From Desulfobacter sp. (GTDB taxonomy: Bacteria; Desulfobacterota; Desulfobacteria; Desulfobacterales; Desulfobacteraceae): 64,000 nucleotides of DNA. Position numbers and translations under genes: made by a program. Position 1 is the stretch's first letter. The number at the start of each line of letters is the position of its first letter. The stretch spans positions 4,523,001 to 4,587,000 of the forward strand of contig CP054838.1 in assembly GCA_028768545.1 (NCBI GenBank), in the 5' to 3' direction. Shown here in pieces: positions 16,576 to 26,274 of the stretch. The notes beneath the pieces are model-generated. The model saw only the letters and a list, made by a program, of their open reading frames with translations, made no database searches and was not told the origin of the DNA.

Positions 16576-17523
16576 AATGTTGATGAAATTTGCCAAGACC
16601 TTGGCTGTGCACAGGCAAAGAATCCTTTCATACTATGATTACAGGATATCTACAGGTCCTTTAGAAGGGACAAATAACAAGATAAAAACCATGAAACGGA
16701 AAGCTTATGGATACAGGGATTCAGAGTTTTTCAGGTTGAAACTTTTGGACCTTCACAATAAAAGGTACTCATTAATCGGATGAACCTTAATAAGGCTGAC
16801 CAAGAACTCACCATAGAAGCCAAAGCAGGCGAGCAGCGATCATGGATTCCAAGAAGGATTAAGCCAGCGTATGCACCTTTATATCTTTTTCCTTTTCGGC
16901 GGTCACAGGACCTTCGATAGTATCGAACATGAATATCAACCGAACTATCTGTACAAAGCTGAATCCAAACGGTCTCAAGCCCTTCGCTTTTCATCCGTCC
17001 CGGCCAATTGGACATCAATTCTTTTTCTTGGTCGACCTGTTCAGAGGAATCTACTGAGGCCTGGATCTTTTTTTTAAAAAAAAGGCGCTTATCCGATTTG
17101 TATACTCAAGGATTTCCTGCTCCATCTGTTCTAATTCGTTAGCGTTACGAACCAAGCGATTTGGATCTTCTTCCAGTTCTTTGAGGCATGCAAGGACTTC
17201 ATCAACAGTATTACAATCTTCAGCTTTCTTCATTAGCACAATCCATTTATGTTCATTTCAGCGTAACAGAGGATATCATTCTTTTTGCTCTAAAAGACAG
17301 GCCTTTTTAAAACCGGGAAAATAGGAATGCGCCCTATTGAGAAGTCCTGTGAAAACCAAAATATATTACCCGGTCAGCTTGGACTTCATGCAGATCGGGG
17401 AGCCAGTATGAAATCCAAAGGGGTTGCCCAGCTTCTTGTCGATTTAGGGATAACCAAAACCCACAGCAGACCGCACGTCAGCAATGATAACCCTTACTCT
17501 GAAGCTCAATTTAAAACATTGAA

Positions 17524-18889
17524 GGTTCATCCGATTAATGCGTACCTTTTATTGTGAAGGTCCAAAAGTTTCAACCTGAAAAACTCCGAATCCCTGTATC
17601 CATAAGCTTTCCGTTTCATGGTTTTTATCTTGTTATTTGTCCCTTCTAAAGGACCTGTAGATATCCTGTAATCATAGTATGAAAGGATTCTTTGCCTGTG
17701 CACAGCCAAGGTCTTGGCAAATTTCATCAACATTGGAATTTTGGAAATATTGGCCAGATTGATCCAATTGCTGACTATCTTTTCAGCTGTTTCTTTTTTC
17801 TTTTGATTCCATATTTGCCTGAGTTCCTCTTTCATGTAGTAGACTACCAATAGCGGCTGATTTATTTTCAATGCTTCTTCTAACCGTTGGGCCTCCTTCT
17901 TGTCATCACTGAGGTTTTCGGGATTTTTTAACAAAAGCCACCGGACTCCCTTCAGAAGTTTTTGTTGCCCGGTATTGGCAAGAAGGTTGTAGAGCTTTCG
18001 CCTGAAATCCGACAGTTTCTCATTGAACAATTTAACAACATGAAATCTGTCAAAGACAATTGCTGAACCAGAAAGATTTTCAATAACAGCACTCAAGTAT
18101 GCCGGGGACATATCGATGCTGACGGCTTTGATTTTTGCTTTCGATATTTTCACTTTTGTCCAAAAAGATTTCAAAGCTTCACCACCTTTTCCTTCTCCCA
18201 CGTGCAGAATTCTACCGGATTCCAGATCCATCACGATGGTCAAGTATTTATGCCCTTTCCCTATGGAAATTTCATCTATGGCAATCTGCCGGACTTTCTC
18301 AAGGGGGATATTTCGATAACGCCTCAGCAGGTCTTCTTTCTGGATCTGCTTTATCGTATCCCAGCTGATCCTTAAATGGATGGCAATATCTTTGATTGTC
18401 ATGAACTGAGACAACTCCAAGACATACCGTTCAAAAGCCCGGGTATAGCTTTTCCCCTCCTGGGCAAAGGATAGTTTGATTTGCCGGACAAATTGACAGA
18501 ACGAACACCAAATTCTCTGGATAGCCGTCCTGAGAATCACGGGTTTTGAACCTACCGGTATTGTTCTGAGATCTCTTGTCACAATCCCTTTCCTGGTGAC
18601 GGACCTGGAATTACATTCCGGGCATTTTACCGCCTCCGGTTTTGGTATGAGTTCAAAAGTGATTATTCCACCGATGAAACGTGTTGTTTTATAAAAGTAG
18701 TCACGAAGGCCAAAGGCATGGTATATGAAGCTTGTGGACATTAATTCATTCTCCGATTTTGTGCGAATAACACAAAAAAATTAGAACATGATCATGTTCA
18801 CACCATCATTTCAAGCATAAAAATCCTTACTGTGTTATTGCCTTCCCAGTGATGTTTCTCAGTCCAGGTACGCGATTTTCTGATGAACC
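17524..18889 (-). mobile_element. ISL3-family element, copy 2 (intact)
   Basis: 1366 bp with ends GGTTCATC / GATGAACC and the 8-bp duplication ACATTGAA (17516-17523, 18890-18897). It is inserted in the distal part of IS3 orfB, independently of the nested stack, in opposite orientation to copy 1. It serves as the uninterrupted reference for copy 1. Confidence 0.94.
17527..18741 (-). CDS. ISL3-family transposase (intact copy)
   Basis: 404 residues. An N-terminal zinc-binding region (CPECNS and CSFC, residues about 37-84) is followed by an HTH-like segment and the DDE_Tnp_ISL3 core (IAIDEISIGKGHKY, VSIDMSPAYLSAV, FDRFHVVKLFN, GPLEGTNNKIK). GGAG lies 9 bases before the ATG. The stop codon TGA lies inside the terminal repeat, so coding sequence and IS end overlap. 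Confidence 0.95.
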   Translation of the reverse strand: MSTSFIYHAFGLRDYFYKTTRFIGGIITFELIPKPEAVKCPECNSRSVTRKGIVTRDLRTIPVGSKPVILRTAIQRIWCSFCQFVRQIKLSFAQEGKSYTRAFERYVLELSQFMTIKDIAIHLRISWDTIKQIQKEDLLRRYRNIPLEKVRQIAIDEISIGKGHKYLTIVMDLESGRILHVGEGKGGEALKSFWTKVKISKAKIKAVSIDMSPAYLSAVIENLSGSAIVFDRFHVVKLFNEKLSDFRRKLYNLLANTGQQKLLKGVRWLLLKNPENLSDDKKEAQRLEEALKINQPLLVVYYMKEELRQIWNQKKKETAEKIVSNWINLANISKIPMLMKFAKTLAVHRQRILSYYDYRISTGPLEGTNNKIKTMKRKAYGYRDSEFFRLKLLDLHNKRYALIG

Positions 18890-19306
18890 ACATTGAAATA
18901 TTGTCCAAAATTTCCAAATCATTTTGGTTCGATTGAGGATGCAAGAACCTTTTGCCAGGATTTCTTTGGATACTACAATAAAGAGCATTACCATTCTGGT
19001 ATTGGCCTGGTAACCCCGGAACAGTTTCATTATGGCATTGCTAAAGAGATTTATGGGTCTCGCTGTAGAACTTTGAAAGAGGCGTTTATTAAAAACCCAA
19101 TACGCTTTAAGGGGAAAATCCCTCGGCCACCAGCTTTACCAGAAGCAGCCTGGATCAACAAACCGGAACAGGAAGAGAAGGATAAGATTGGAGCCTAATT
19201 TTAGGCATAAAGTGTCTCATTGTCATTGACACATTCCGAATATGGACATAGCCCTGTGGGGCTAACACAGTCTGACACAGATTTATAGTCAGTTGTGGAG
19301 TGTTCC

Positions 19307-19335
19307 TTGACAATATGTCGGCAGGACGTTATTTT
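19307..19335 (+). promoter_or_regulatory. Candidate promoter of the truncated Fic gene
   Basis: TTGACA (19307-19312, perfect -35), a 17-base spacer and TATTTT (19330-19335). It lies just outside the IS3 right end and about 58 bases before the Fic-type start codon. Confidence 0.4.
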
Positions 19336-19392
19336 ATATTAAGCTATAATTTAAAATAAGAAAACTGTTAATTCAAAATTTGAAATAAAAAT

Positions 19393-19832
19393 ATGAACAG
19401 AGATCTGCAAGGCCAATATATCAATATATCGACAGTTGGAGAAAAGGCTCAAGCATTCGTTCCAGCCCCATTGCCACCGGCACCTCCCATTGAATGGTCA
19501 TCCGAACTCAGGGAAAAATTTGACCAGGCTCTGTTGGCCCTTGGCCGCCTGGACAGTGTCTCAGTACTGCTTCCCGACACATCGCTTTTCCTTTATATGT
19601 ATGTGCGCAAGGAAGCAGTGCTCTCGTCTATGATCGAGGGCACTCAATCATCACTCTCAGATCTTCTGATGTTTGAATTCGAACATCAACCCGGGGTTCC
19701 CTTAGATGATGTGCAGGAGGTAAGCAACTATGTAGCCGCTCTTAATCATGGTCTCAGAAGACTTGGAGAGGATTTTCCCCTTTCGCTTAGATTACTGAAA
19801 GAGATTCATAGTGTATTGCTATCGAAAGGTCG
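19393..19832 (+). pseudogene. Fic-family protein, N-terminal part only
   Basis: About 147 native residues before the IS256 junction at 19833. The N-terminal region matches the Fic_N type domain: PLPPAPPIEW, then ALGRLDSVSVLLPD and KEAVLSSMIEGTQSSLSDLL, the last containing the (S/T)xxxE(G/N) inhibitory helix (SMIEGT). The catalytic HPFxxGN motif that would follow about 50-60 residues later is gone. Frames reading into the IS add 37 foreign residues. Fic enzymes AMPylate proteins; without the core this remnant is inactive. Confidence 0.8.
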
Positions 19833-21283
19833 GGGAATGTTCAGAATTCTGTGTCACGGTTTCGGTTCCCGGATCTGCCTCAGCGCCAGCGGAAGTAAAA
19901 GTCAGGTCCGAGAATGGGCCTTCAATCAGCCACGTCGGAGGAGTTGACTTTTGCTGGAGTGGAGTTCCTGGAACCATCTTTTCCATCTGTAAATAAATCC
20001 CTATCAAATTCCCAGCTCTTTATCCAGCCGGCCTTCAAAGAAAATTGCCAACTGGGAAATTGTCAGTGACCAATTTTGAATCGGCATTGTCCATTTTTTA
20101 CTGGCGTTCTGGATCCCCATGTAAAGCAGCTTTAACAGGCTGTCCTGGTTCGGGAATGATCCCTTTGTTTTGGTCAGTTTTCGAAACTGTCGATGCACAG
20201 CCTCAATGGTATTTGTGGTGTATATTATCCGTCGAATCTCTTCTGGATATTTAAAGAAATGACTGAGGCGTTCCCAGTTGTTCCGCCAGGATTTTATCAC
20301 AATCGGGTATTTGTCATTCCATTTATTTTCCAAGATATCCAGTTCTTCTTCGGCCAGATCCTTATTGACCGCTTTATAAACACGTTTTAGATCTGCCATA
20401 AATTTCTTTTTATTTTTGGAACCAACGTATTTCAATGAATTTCGGATCTGGTGGACTACGCAGAGTTGAACTTCTGTGTCCGGGAATATGGTCTCAATGG
20501 CCTCGGGAAAACCTTTTAGACCATCAACACAGGCAATCAGGATATCTTTTACCCCTCGGTTTGAAAGGTCTGTTAACACCTGCAGCCAGAAGTTCGCACC
20601 CTCATTCTCGGATATGTACAGCCCAAGAACCTCTTTGCGGCCCTCGATATTCACCCCAAGAATTGTGTAAACGGCTTTGCTGCCGACCTTTCCGTTTTCT
20701 CGTACTTTATAATGTATGGCATCAAGCCATACGATTGGGTACACATTTTCCAACGGCCTGGCCTGCCATTCTTTGACGGTATGGATGATTTTATCGGTAA
20801 TGGTGCTCAGAGTGGCATTTGAAATCTCAAGTCCATAGATTTCCTGTAAATGGGAAGCCATATCATTATAACTCATGCCCAGGCCGTAAAGGGCTATTAT
20901 CTTTCTTTCAATTTCATCGCTGAGCGTTGTCTGATGTTTTTTGACGATCTGTGGAGAGAAGGTTCCGGCCCTGTCACGCGGGGTTTTTAGCTCAAATTTA
21001 CCATCCAGGGATTTAATGGTCTTTTTGCTTTTTCCATTACGGCGGTTGGCAGAAACTTCCTGCCCGAGATGGGACTCCAACTCTCCTTCAAGAGCAGCTT
21101 CAGCAAGATTTTTGATTAATGATGTAAGGACGCCGCCCTTACCTGTGAAGGGTTTACCTTCCTGGATGCCTTTAAGGGCTTTTTGAAAATCAAATTCGGT
21201 GTTTTCTTCGGTCATGTCAGTTCTCCTTATTTAGCTGAGTATATCAGCTTTCATTCAACTGACACAGAATTTTGAACGCCCTC
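19833..21283 (-). mobile_element. IS256-family element, copy 2 (no target duplication)
   Basis: 1451 bp with the same ends as copy 1, in reverse orientation. Its flanks differ (AAAGGTCG left, GTCCTGTT right). The left neighbour is a Fic gene cut in mid-frame and the right neighbour an ABC permease lacking its first codons, so the copy marks a deletion or recombination join rather than a simple insertion. Confidence 0.9.
20004..21215 (-). CDS. IS256-family transposase, copy 2
   Basis: 403 residues, intact, differing from copy 1 by very few residues (for example NKKKF for NKKEF near residue 274). The DDE triad segments are all present. The near identity of the copies points to very recent spread. 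Confidence 0.95.
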   Translation of the reverse strand: MTEENTEFDFQKALKGIQEGKPFTGKGGVLTSLIKNLAEAALEGELESHLGQEVSANRRNGKSKKTIKSLDGKFELKTPRDRAGTFSPQIVKKHQTTLSDEIERKIIALYGLGMSYNDMASHLQEIYGLEISNATLSTITDKIIHTVKEWQARPLENVYPIVWLDAIHYKVRENGKVGSKAVYTILGVNIEGRKEVLGLYISENEGANFWLQVLTDLSNRGVKDILIACVDGLKGFPEAIETIFPDTEVQLCVVHQIRNSLKYVGSKNKKKFMADLKRVYKAVNKDLAEEELDILENKWNDKYPIVIKSWRNNWERLSHFFKYPEEIRRIIYTTNTIEAVHRQFRKLTKTKGSFPNQDSLLKLLYMGIQNASKKWTMPIQNWSLTISQLAIFFEGRLDKELGI

Positions 21284-21862
21284 GTCCTGTTTATCCTTTT
21301 TTCAGGATTTCAGGCAGACCCTGAAATCTGGCAGCACCTAAAACAATATATACTGCCGGATCTTTTGAAAAATACGGCAATACTGATTTCAGGGGTCCTG
21401 CTCTTAACGGCTTTCCTAGGAATTTCCCTTGCCTGGCTTACCTCATTTTATGAGTTTTACGGGCGCCGTTTTTTTGAGCACTTGCTTTTGCTGCCCCTGG
21501 CCATTCCGGCATATGTCATGGCCTTTATCTATACAGGATTATTGGACTTTTCAGGCCCTGTACAAAGTTTTCTGAGAAACCATATTCCTCAACTGGCAGG
21601 ATATTTTCCTGAAATCCGTTCTGCCTGGGGAGTGATTATGGTAATTTCTCTGGCCATATTCCCCTATGTGTTTTTGATGGCATCTTCGGGTTTTCGTTCC
21701 ATGGGCAGAACCATGATCGAGGCTGCCCAGTCTACTGGTGCCGGACGATTCTACACTTTGTTTCGGGTGACCATCCCCATGGCCAAGCCCTGGATCTTCG
21801 GCGGGCTTATACTGGTGTTCATGGAAACCCTGGCTGATTTCGGAGCGGTATCCGTATTTAAC

Positions 21863-23385
21863 GGGCGCATTCCCATTTTCCCGGTTATACCGCTGGCACT
21901 GGATTGTGCATGTTTGCCATCTGCTTCAGGCAGTTCCAACGCCCTGCTTTATAAAATGATCGCAGCATAATCATTTTTTCTGCATTCTCCCGATACCAAA
22001 AGATGCATGGACCTTTAAGACGTAAATTCACGACTCTCCGAATCGAACTTTCAATAGCACCGCTGCCAATAGGTAAGTTCAACGCTTTTACAGTTGAGAA
22101 ATTAAGCCTCAGTTCATTGCGCACAAAATAATCCCGTTCCGTCTTGATAGCCTTACTGTTTCTGCCTCTACAAAGCTTCTGGACGGCCTGTACCACCTCA
22201 ATCGCCTTTCCCTTCAGCAGAAGACCTCGCTGCTTCAATACCCAGCGTTTGCGTTCCTTGGATGACCAGGTCTTCCTTAAGCCTGCTACTGTACCCAGAT
22301 GCTCAACTGCATGGTAGAAATCGAGAAGTTCATACACACGCTCAGGAGCCAAACCCAATGCTTTTAGCAGTCCGGGGATTCGATTCCAAATCCAATGTGC
22401 CCCATCTGCAACAAACAGTATTTTGTCTGAGTTCTGAATATGAAGGGAGTTCAAATAACCCTTTAACAAGTGGAATACACCATCCGGTCCATTGAAACAG
22501 CCATCAATAAATGGTGAAAAGCTTTTTTCTTGTTTTCTATGGGCGTCCACTACATAAATGATCAAAAGCTTGGGTTCTCGCCATGCCCCACGAAATCGGG
22601 TTCTATCCTTTTGGGTTTTTGGTCCCCTTTTCTTCTCTCTGAGCCGAGTGCGGCCACCATCAGTGCTGATAACGACTCGCCGCCCTTCAAGTAAATCTCC
22701 ATCATTTAATGGGATTCGGCCCGCTTGTTGTTCGGCTCGAGCCCGCTCTGCGTACCGATAGGTCAGTTTACGGATGACCTTTATACCCAACGTCATCCCA
22801 CGGTCACAAAGCACTTGACGGACTTCTTCAAAAGAACTTAATAAGGCTGACCAAGAACTCACCATAGAAGCCAAAGCAGGCGAGCAGCGATCATGGATTC
22901 CAAGAAGGATTAAGCCAGCGTATGCACCTTTATATCTTTTTCCTTTTCGGCGGTCACAGGACCTTCGATAGTATCGAACATGAATATCAACCGAACTATC
23001 TGTACAAAGCTGAATCCAAACTGTCTCAAGCCCTTCGCTTTTCATCCGTCCCGGCCAATTGGACATCAATTCTTTTTCTTGGTCGACCTGTTCAGAGGAA
23101 TCTACTGAGGCCTGGATCTTTTTTTTAAAAAAAAGGCGCTTATCCGATTTGTATACTCAAGGATTTCCTGCTCCATCTGTTCTAATTCGTTAGCGTTACG
23201 AACCAAGCGATTTGGATCTTCTTCCAGTTTTTTGAGGCATGCAAGGACTTCATCAACAGTATTACAATCTTCAGCTTTCTTCATTAGCACAATCCATTTA
23301 TGTTCATTTCAGCGTAACAGAGGATATCATTCTTTTTGCTCTAAAAGACAGGCCTTTTTAAAACCGGGAAAATGGGAATGCGCCC
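21863..23385 (-). mobile_element. ISKra4-like element, copy B (complete)
   Basis: 1523 bp, with terminal inverted repeats of at least 24 bp (GGGCGCATTCCCATTTTCCC and onward). The perfect 8-bp duplication TATTTAAC flanks it at 21855-21862 and 23386-23393. It interrupts the ABC permease. This is the best copy for defining the element. Family assignment is from the transposase and is less certain than the boundaries. Confidence 0.92.
21885..23290 (-). CDS. ISKra4-like transposase, two frames joined by -1 frameshift
   Basis: Frame 1 (23102-23290) encodes 62 residues with an acidic, helical segment. Frame 2 (to 21885) is open from the A8 run and holds the catalytic part: STDGGRTRLREKKRGPK, IIYVVDAHRK, FVADGAHWIWNRIPGLL, LLDFYHAVEHL, IGSGAIESS. 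The frames meet at T8A8 (23134-23119 on the minus strand): A AAA AAA G allows a -1 slip giving about 468 residues in one chain. All three copies keep this arrangement, supporting programmed frameshifting. Frame 2 alone would start at ATG 23069. Confidence 0.85.
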
Positions 23386-24823
23386 TATTTAACTATGATA
23401 CCTTCACAACAGGAGTTTATAAAGCGTGGTATGGATTTTTCTCCATCAATTCAGCATCCCAGCTGGCCTCTATTCTTGTCGTTATTGTTTTGGCCATCTT
23501 CATGGCCGAAGCATACGTCAGAAAAAAACAGCAATTTTTTAACACGGGGGGACATCAGGCGTCAGAACGAGCCCCCTTAAACGGCATCAAAGCGGTTCTG
23601 GCCTGCAGTTACTGTGGTTTCGTTTTTCTGATGGCCTTTGTCATTCCTGTGCTTCAGCTTGCTGTCTGGACTGTTAAGGCATTTATTATTGAAATCAGCT
23701 CACACTATTTCAGGCAGCTATCCAATACCTTCATATTGGGCTTTATGGGTATGGGGTTTACCATGTTTGTGGCCGTTGTTCTGGCCTATTCAAATCGTTC
23801 CATGAACGATGCCAAAACAAGTGTGGCTGCAAAATTATCTTTATCCGGCTATGCACTTCCCGGACCGGTTTTGGCAGTTGGTATTATCAGTGTGGTCGGG
23901 TTTGCGGACAACGCCATCTTAAGTGGGTTAAACCAGATGGGCATCACTTTGAGCTCCGGTATTTTAAAAGGAAGCCTGTTGTTGCTGCCTCTGTGCTACA
24001 TGGTCCGATTTTTAACGGCCGGATATAAACCTATTTTCAGTAACATGACCCGCCTGACGCCTTCTATGGATGAAGCGGCCAGGTTGATGAAGGTGTCCGG
24101 TGTTAACTTGCTGACCAAAGTCCATCTGCCGCTTATCCAAAAAGGGATCATAACCGGAAGTATTCTTGTCTTTGTAGAGATCATTAAAGAGATGCCGGTG
24201 ACCCTTATGCTTAGGCCTTTTGGCTGGGATACTTTGGCAGTTAAAATATTTGAGCTGACCTCCGAAGGAGAGTGGGAAAGAGCCGCACTGCCGGCCCTTA
24301 CCCTGATTTTGGCCGGTATGGTTCCCATTATTTTTCTAACCTTTGTGGGAAGGAGCAAAAAATAGCATGAGTTTGACCATTGAAAAGATCAATAAAACAC
24401 ACGGTCGCCTGGTTGTGGCAAAAGACATTGGATTCAGTCTTAAAAAGGGGGAACTGGGCGCATTGATCGGTCCCAGCGGCTGTGGCAAGACCACCCTCTT
24501 AAGAATGATCGCCGGATTTGAAACACCGGATTCAAGACGCATTCTCATCAACGGAACCTCTGTTTTTTCATCCCATACCAACCGACCACCCGAGAACCGC
24601 CAGACCGGCATGGTCTTTCAAGATTATGCCTTATTCCCCCATTTAACGGTCATGGGAAATATCACCTTTGGACCGATTAAAAAGCAACAATCGACTATAA
24701 AGAAACTGATTCAAATAACAGGGCTTGCCGGATCTGAAAAAAAATACCCCCATGAACTGTCAGGGGGGCAGCAACAGCGGGTGGCCCTTGCAAGAGCCCT
24801 GGCCCCTAAACCAGATCTTTTGA

Positions 24824-26274
24824 GAGGGCGTTCAAAATTCTGTGTCAGTTGAATGAAAGCTGATATACTCAGCTAAATAAGGAGAACTGACATGACCGAA
24901 GAAAACACCGAATTTGATTTTCAAAAAGCCCTTAAAGGCATCCAGGAAGGTAAACCCTTCACAGGTAAGGGCGGCGTCCTTACATCATTAATCAAAAATC
25001 TTGCTGAAGCTGCTCTTGAAGGAGAGTTGGAGTCCCATCTCGGGCAGGAAGTTTCTGCCAACCGCCGTAATGGAAAAAGCAAAAAGACCATTAAATCCCT
25101 GGATGATAAATTTGAGCTAAAAACCCCGCGTGACAGGGCCGGAACCTTCTCTCCACAGATCGTCAAAAAACATCAGACAACGCTCAGCGATGAAATTGAA
25201 AGAAAGATAATAGCCCTTTACGGCCTGGGCATGAGTTATAATGATATGGCTTCCCATTTACAGGAAATCTATGGACTTGAGATTTCAAATGCCACTCTGA
25301 GCACCATTACCGATAAAATCATCCATACCGTCAAAGAATGGCAGGCCAGGCCGTTGGAAAATGTGTACCCAATCGTATGGCTTGATGCCATACATTATAA
25401 AGTACGAGAAAACGGAAAGGTCGGCAGCAAGGCCGTTTACACAATTCTTGGGGTGAATATCGAGGGCCGCAAAGAGGTTCTTGGGCTGTACATATCCGAG
25501 AATGAGGGTGCGAACTTCTGGCTGCAGGTGTTAACAGACCTTTCAAACCGAGGGGTAAAAGATATCCTGATTGCCTGTGTTGATGGTCTAAAAGGTTTTC
25601 CCGAGGCCATTGAGACCATATTCCCGGACACAGAAGTTCAACTCTGCGTAGTCCACCAGATCCGAAATTCATTGAAATACGTTGGTTCCAAAAATAAAAA
25701 GGAATTTATGGCAGATCTAAAACGTGTTTATAAAGCGGTCAATAAGGATCTGGCCGAAGAAGAACTGGATATCTTGGAAAATAAATGGAATGACAAATAC
25801 CCGATTGTGATAAAATCCTGGCGGAACAACTGGGAACGCCTCAGTCATTTCTTTAAATATCCAGAAGAGATTCGACGGATAATATACACCACAAATACCA
25901 TTGAGGCTGTGCATCGACAGTTTCGAAAACTGACCAAAACAAAGGGATCATTCCCGAACCAGGACAGCCTGTTAAAGCTGCTTTACATGGGGATCCAGAA
26001 CGCCAGTAAAAAATGGACAATGCCGATTCAAAATTGGTCACTGACAATTTCCCAGTTGGCAATTTTCTTTGAAGGCCGGCTGGATAAAGAGCTGGGAATT
26101 TGATAGGGATTTATTTACAGATGGAAAAGATGGTTCCAGGAACTCCACTCCAGCAAAAATCAACTCCTCCGACGTGGCTGATTGAAGGCCCATTCTCGGA
26201 CCTGACTTTTACTTCCGCTGGCGCTGAGGCAGATCCGGGAACCGAAACCGTGACACAGAATTCTGAACATTCCC
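24824..26274 (+). mobile_element. IS256-family element, copy 3
   Basis: 1451 bp with the perfect 8-bp duplication TCTTTTGA (24816-24823, 26275-26282). It splits the ABC ATPase gene in the sense orientation. The sequence is nearly identical to copy 1. Confidence 0.94.
24892..26103 (+). CDS. IS256-family transposase, copy 3
   Basis: 403 residues, intact, with one visible difference from copy 1 near residue 70 (LDDKF for LDGKF). All three catalytic acidic residues are present. Confidence 0.95.
   Translation: MTEENTEFDFQKALKGIQEGKPFTGKGGVLTSLIKNLAEAALEGELESHLGQEVSANRRNGKSKKTIKSLDDKFELKTPRDRAGTFSPQIVKKHQTTLSDEIERKIIALYGLGMSYNDMASHLQEIYGLEISNATLSTITDKIIHTVKEWQARPLENVYPIVWLDAIHYKVRENGKVGSKAVYTILGVNIEGRKEVLGLYISENEGANFWLQVLTDLSNRGVKDILIACVDGLKGFPEAIETIFPDTEVQLCVVHQIRNSLKYVGSKNKKEFMADLKRVYKAVNKDLAEEELDILENKWNDKYPIVIKSWRNNWERLSHFFKYPEEIRRIIYTTNTIEAVHRQFRKLTKTKGSFPNQDSLLKLLYMGIQNASKKWTMPIQNWSLTISQLAIFFEGRLDKELGI

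Larger units (their letters stand above)
14110..16783 (+). pseudogene. ISL3-family transposase, copy 1, interrupted by IS256
   Basis: Made of 14110-15124 and 16584-16783. The first part holds the zinc-ribbon-like CPECNS..CSFC region (residues about 38-85), the first DDE Asp in IAIDEISIGKGHKY and the VSIDMSPAY segment. The rest, with the GPLEGTNNKIK Glu region and the C-terminal YRDSEFF, lies beyond IS256 copy 1. Without the insertion it would encode the same 404-residue protein as copy 2, with rare substitutions (for example LLAVYY for LLVVYY). Confidence 0.92.
12642..16786 (+). mobile_element. ISL3-family element, copy 1 (contains IS4 and IS256)
   Basis: Ends GGTTCATC / GATGAACC are flanked by the perfect 8-bp duplication TTAATAAG (12634-12641, 16787-16794), and the element sits in the ISKra4-like transposase. 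Removing IS4 (1311 bp plus a 9-bp duplication) and IS256 (1451 bp plus 8 bp) leaves 1366 bp, exactly the length of intact copy 2. The left leader holds a 16-bp perfect palindrome GAACATGATCATGTTC (12732-12747), also in copy 2 (18784-18799); it may be a regulator site. Confidence 0.92.
11681..17239 (-). pseudogene. ISKra4-like transposase, copy A, split by ISL3
   Basis: The C-terminal part is 11681-12641 and the N-terminal part begins at 17239, with a 62-residue first frame (17051-17239) and the second frame from about 16787 up to 17070. The DDE-type features STDGGRTRLREKK, VADGAHWIWNR and LDFYHAVEHL, and the late IGSGAIESS Glu region, are all in the C-terminal part. Apart from the ISL3 insertion the frame is as in copy B, including the A8 slippage site between the two frames. 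Confidence 0.85.
11659..17334 (-). mobile_element. ISKra4-like element, copy A (contains ISL3 copy 1)
   Basis: Ends match the GGGCGCATTCCCATTTTCCC repeat (11659-) and its inverse at the right (one mismatch, ATAGG for ATGGG), flanked by the perfect 8-bp duplication TATTGAGA (11651-11658 and 17335-17342). Subtracting the inserted ISL3 block (12642-16786) and its 8-bp duplication leaves 1523 bp, identical to copies B and C. It interrupts IS3 orfB. The transposase coding strand is minus. Confidence 0.9.
11133..19198 (+). pseudogene. IS3-family transposase OrfB, split in three by insertions
   Basis: The gene consists of 11133-11658, 17343-17523 and 18898-19198. Joining them after removing one copy of each target duplication (TATTGAGA, ACATTGAA) gives exactly 336 codons in a single frame. 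The product is an rve-type integrase: VWSWDITKL and IMDIFSRYVVGW (first Asp region), HADRGASM (second Asp) and the downstream catalytic region near the last junction, ending with the YYNKEHYHSG segment typical of OrfB. Only insertions destroy it; no other damage is seen. Confidence 0.88.
10557..19233 (+). mobile_element. IS3-family element carrying nested insertions
   Basis: Terminal repeats 10557-10580 and 19210-19233 match at 19 of 24 positions and begin TGTG / end CACA, agreeing with the TG...CA ends of IS3 elements. No clear target duplication is visible (flanks CTC / TTC). Removing the ISKra4-like insertion at 11659-17334 and the ISL3 insertion at 17524-18889, each with one copy of its 8-bp duplication, restores a 1619-bp element whose orfB reads through without a frameshift. 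It is therefore the oldest layer of a nested IS stack. Confidence 0.85.
21284..24365 (+). pseudogene. Iron(III)-type ABC transporter permease (FbpB-like), 5'-truncated and split
   Basis: Native sequence is 21284-21862 and 23394-24365; joining them restores one frame (VSVFN-YDTFTTG). This is a two-domain permease of the FbpB type with about ten membrane segments. The EAA-loop motifs EAAQSTGAGRFYTLFRVTIP and EAARLMKVSGVNLLTKVHLP, one in each half, contact the ATPase. The first codons are replaced by the IS256 end (the frame now begins inside the IS), and ISKra4-like copy B divides the first half. The substrate-binding protein that normally precedes it is missing. The transporter cannot be functional here. 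Confidence 0.88.
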
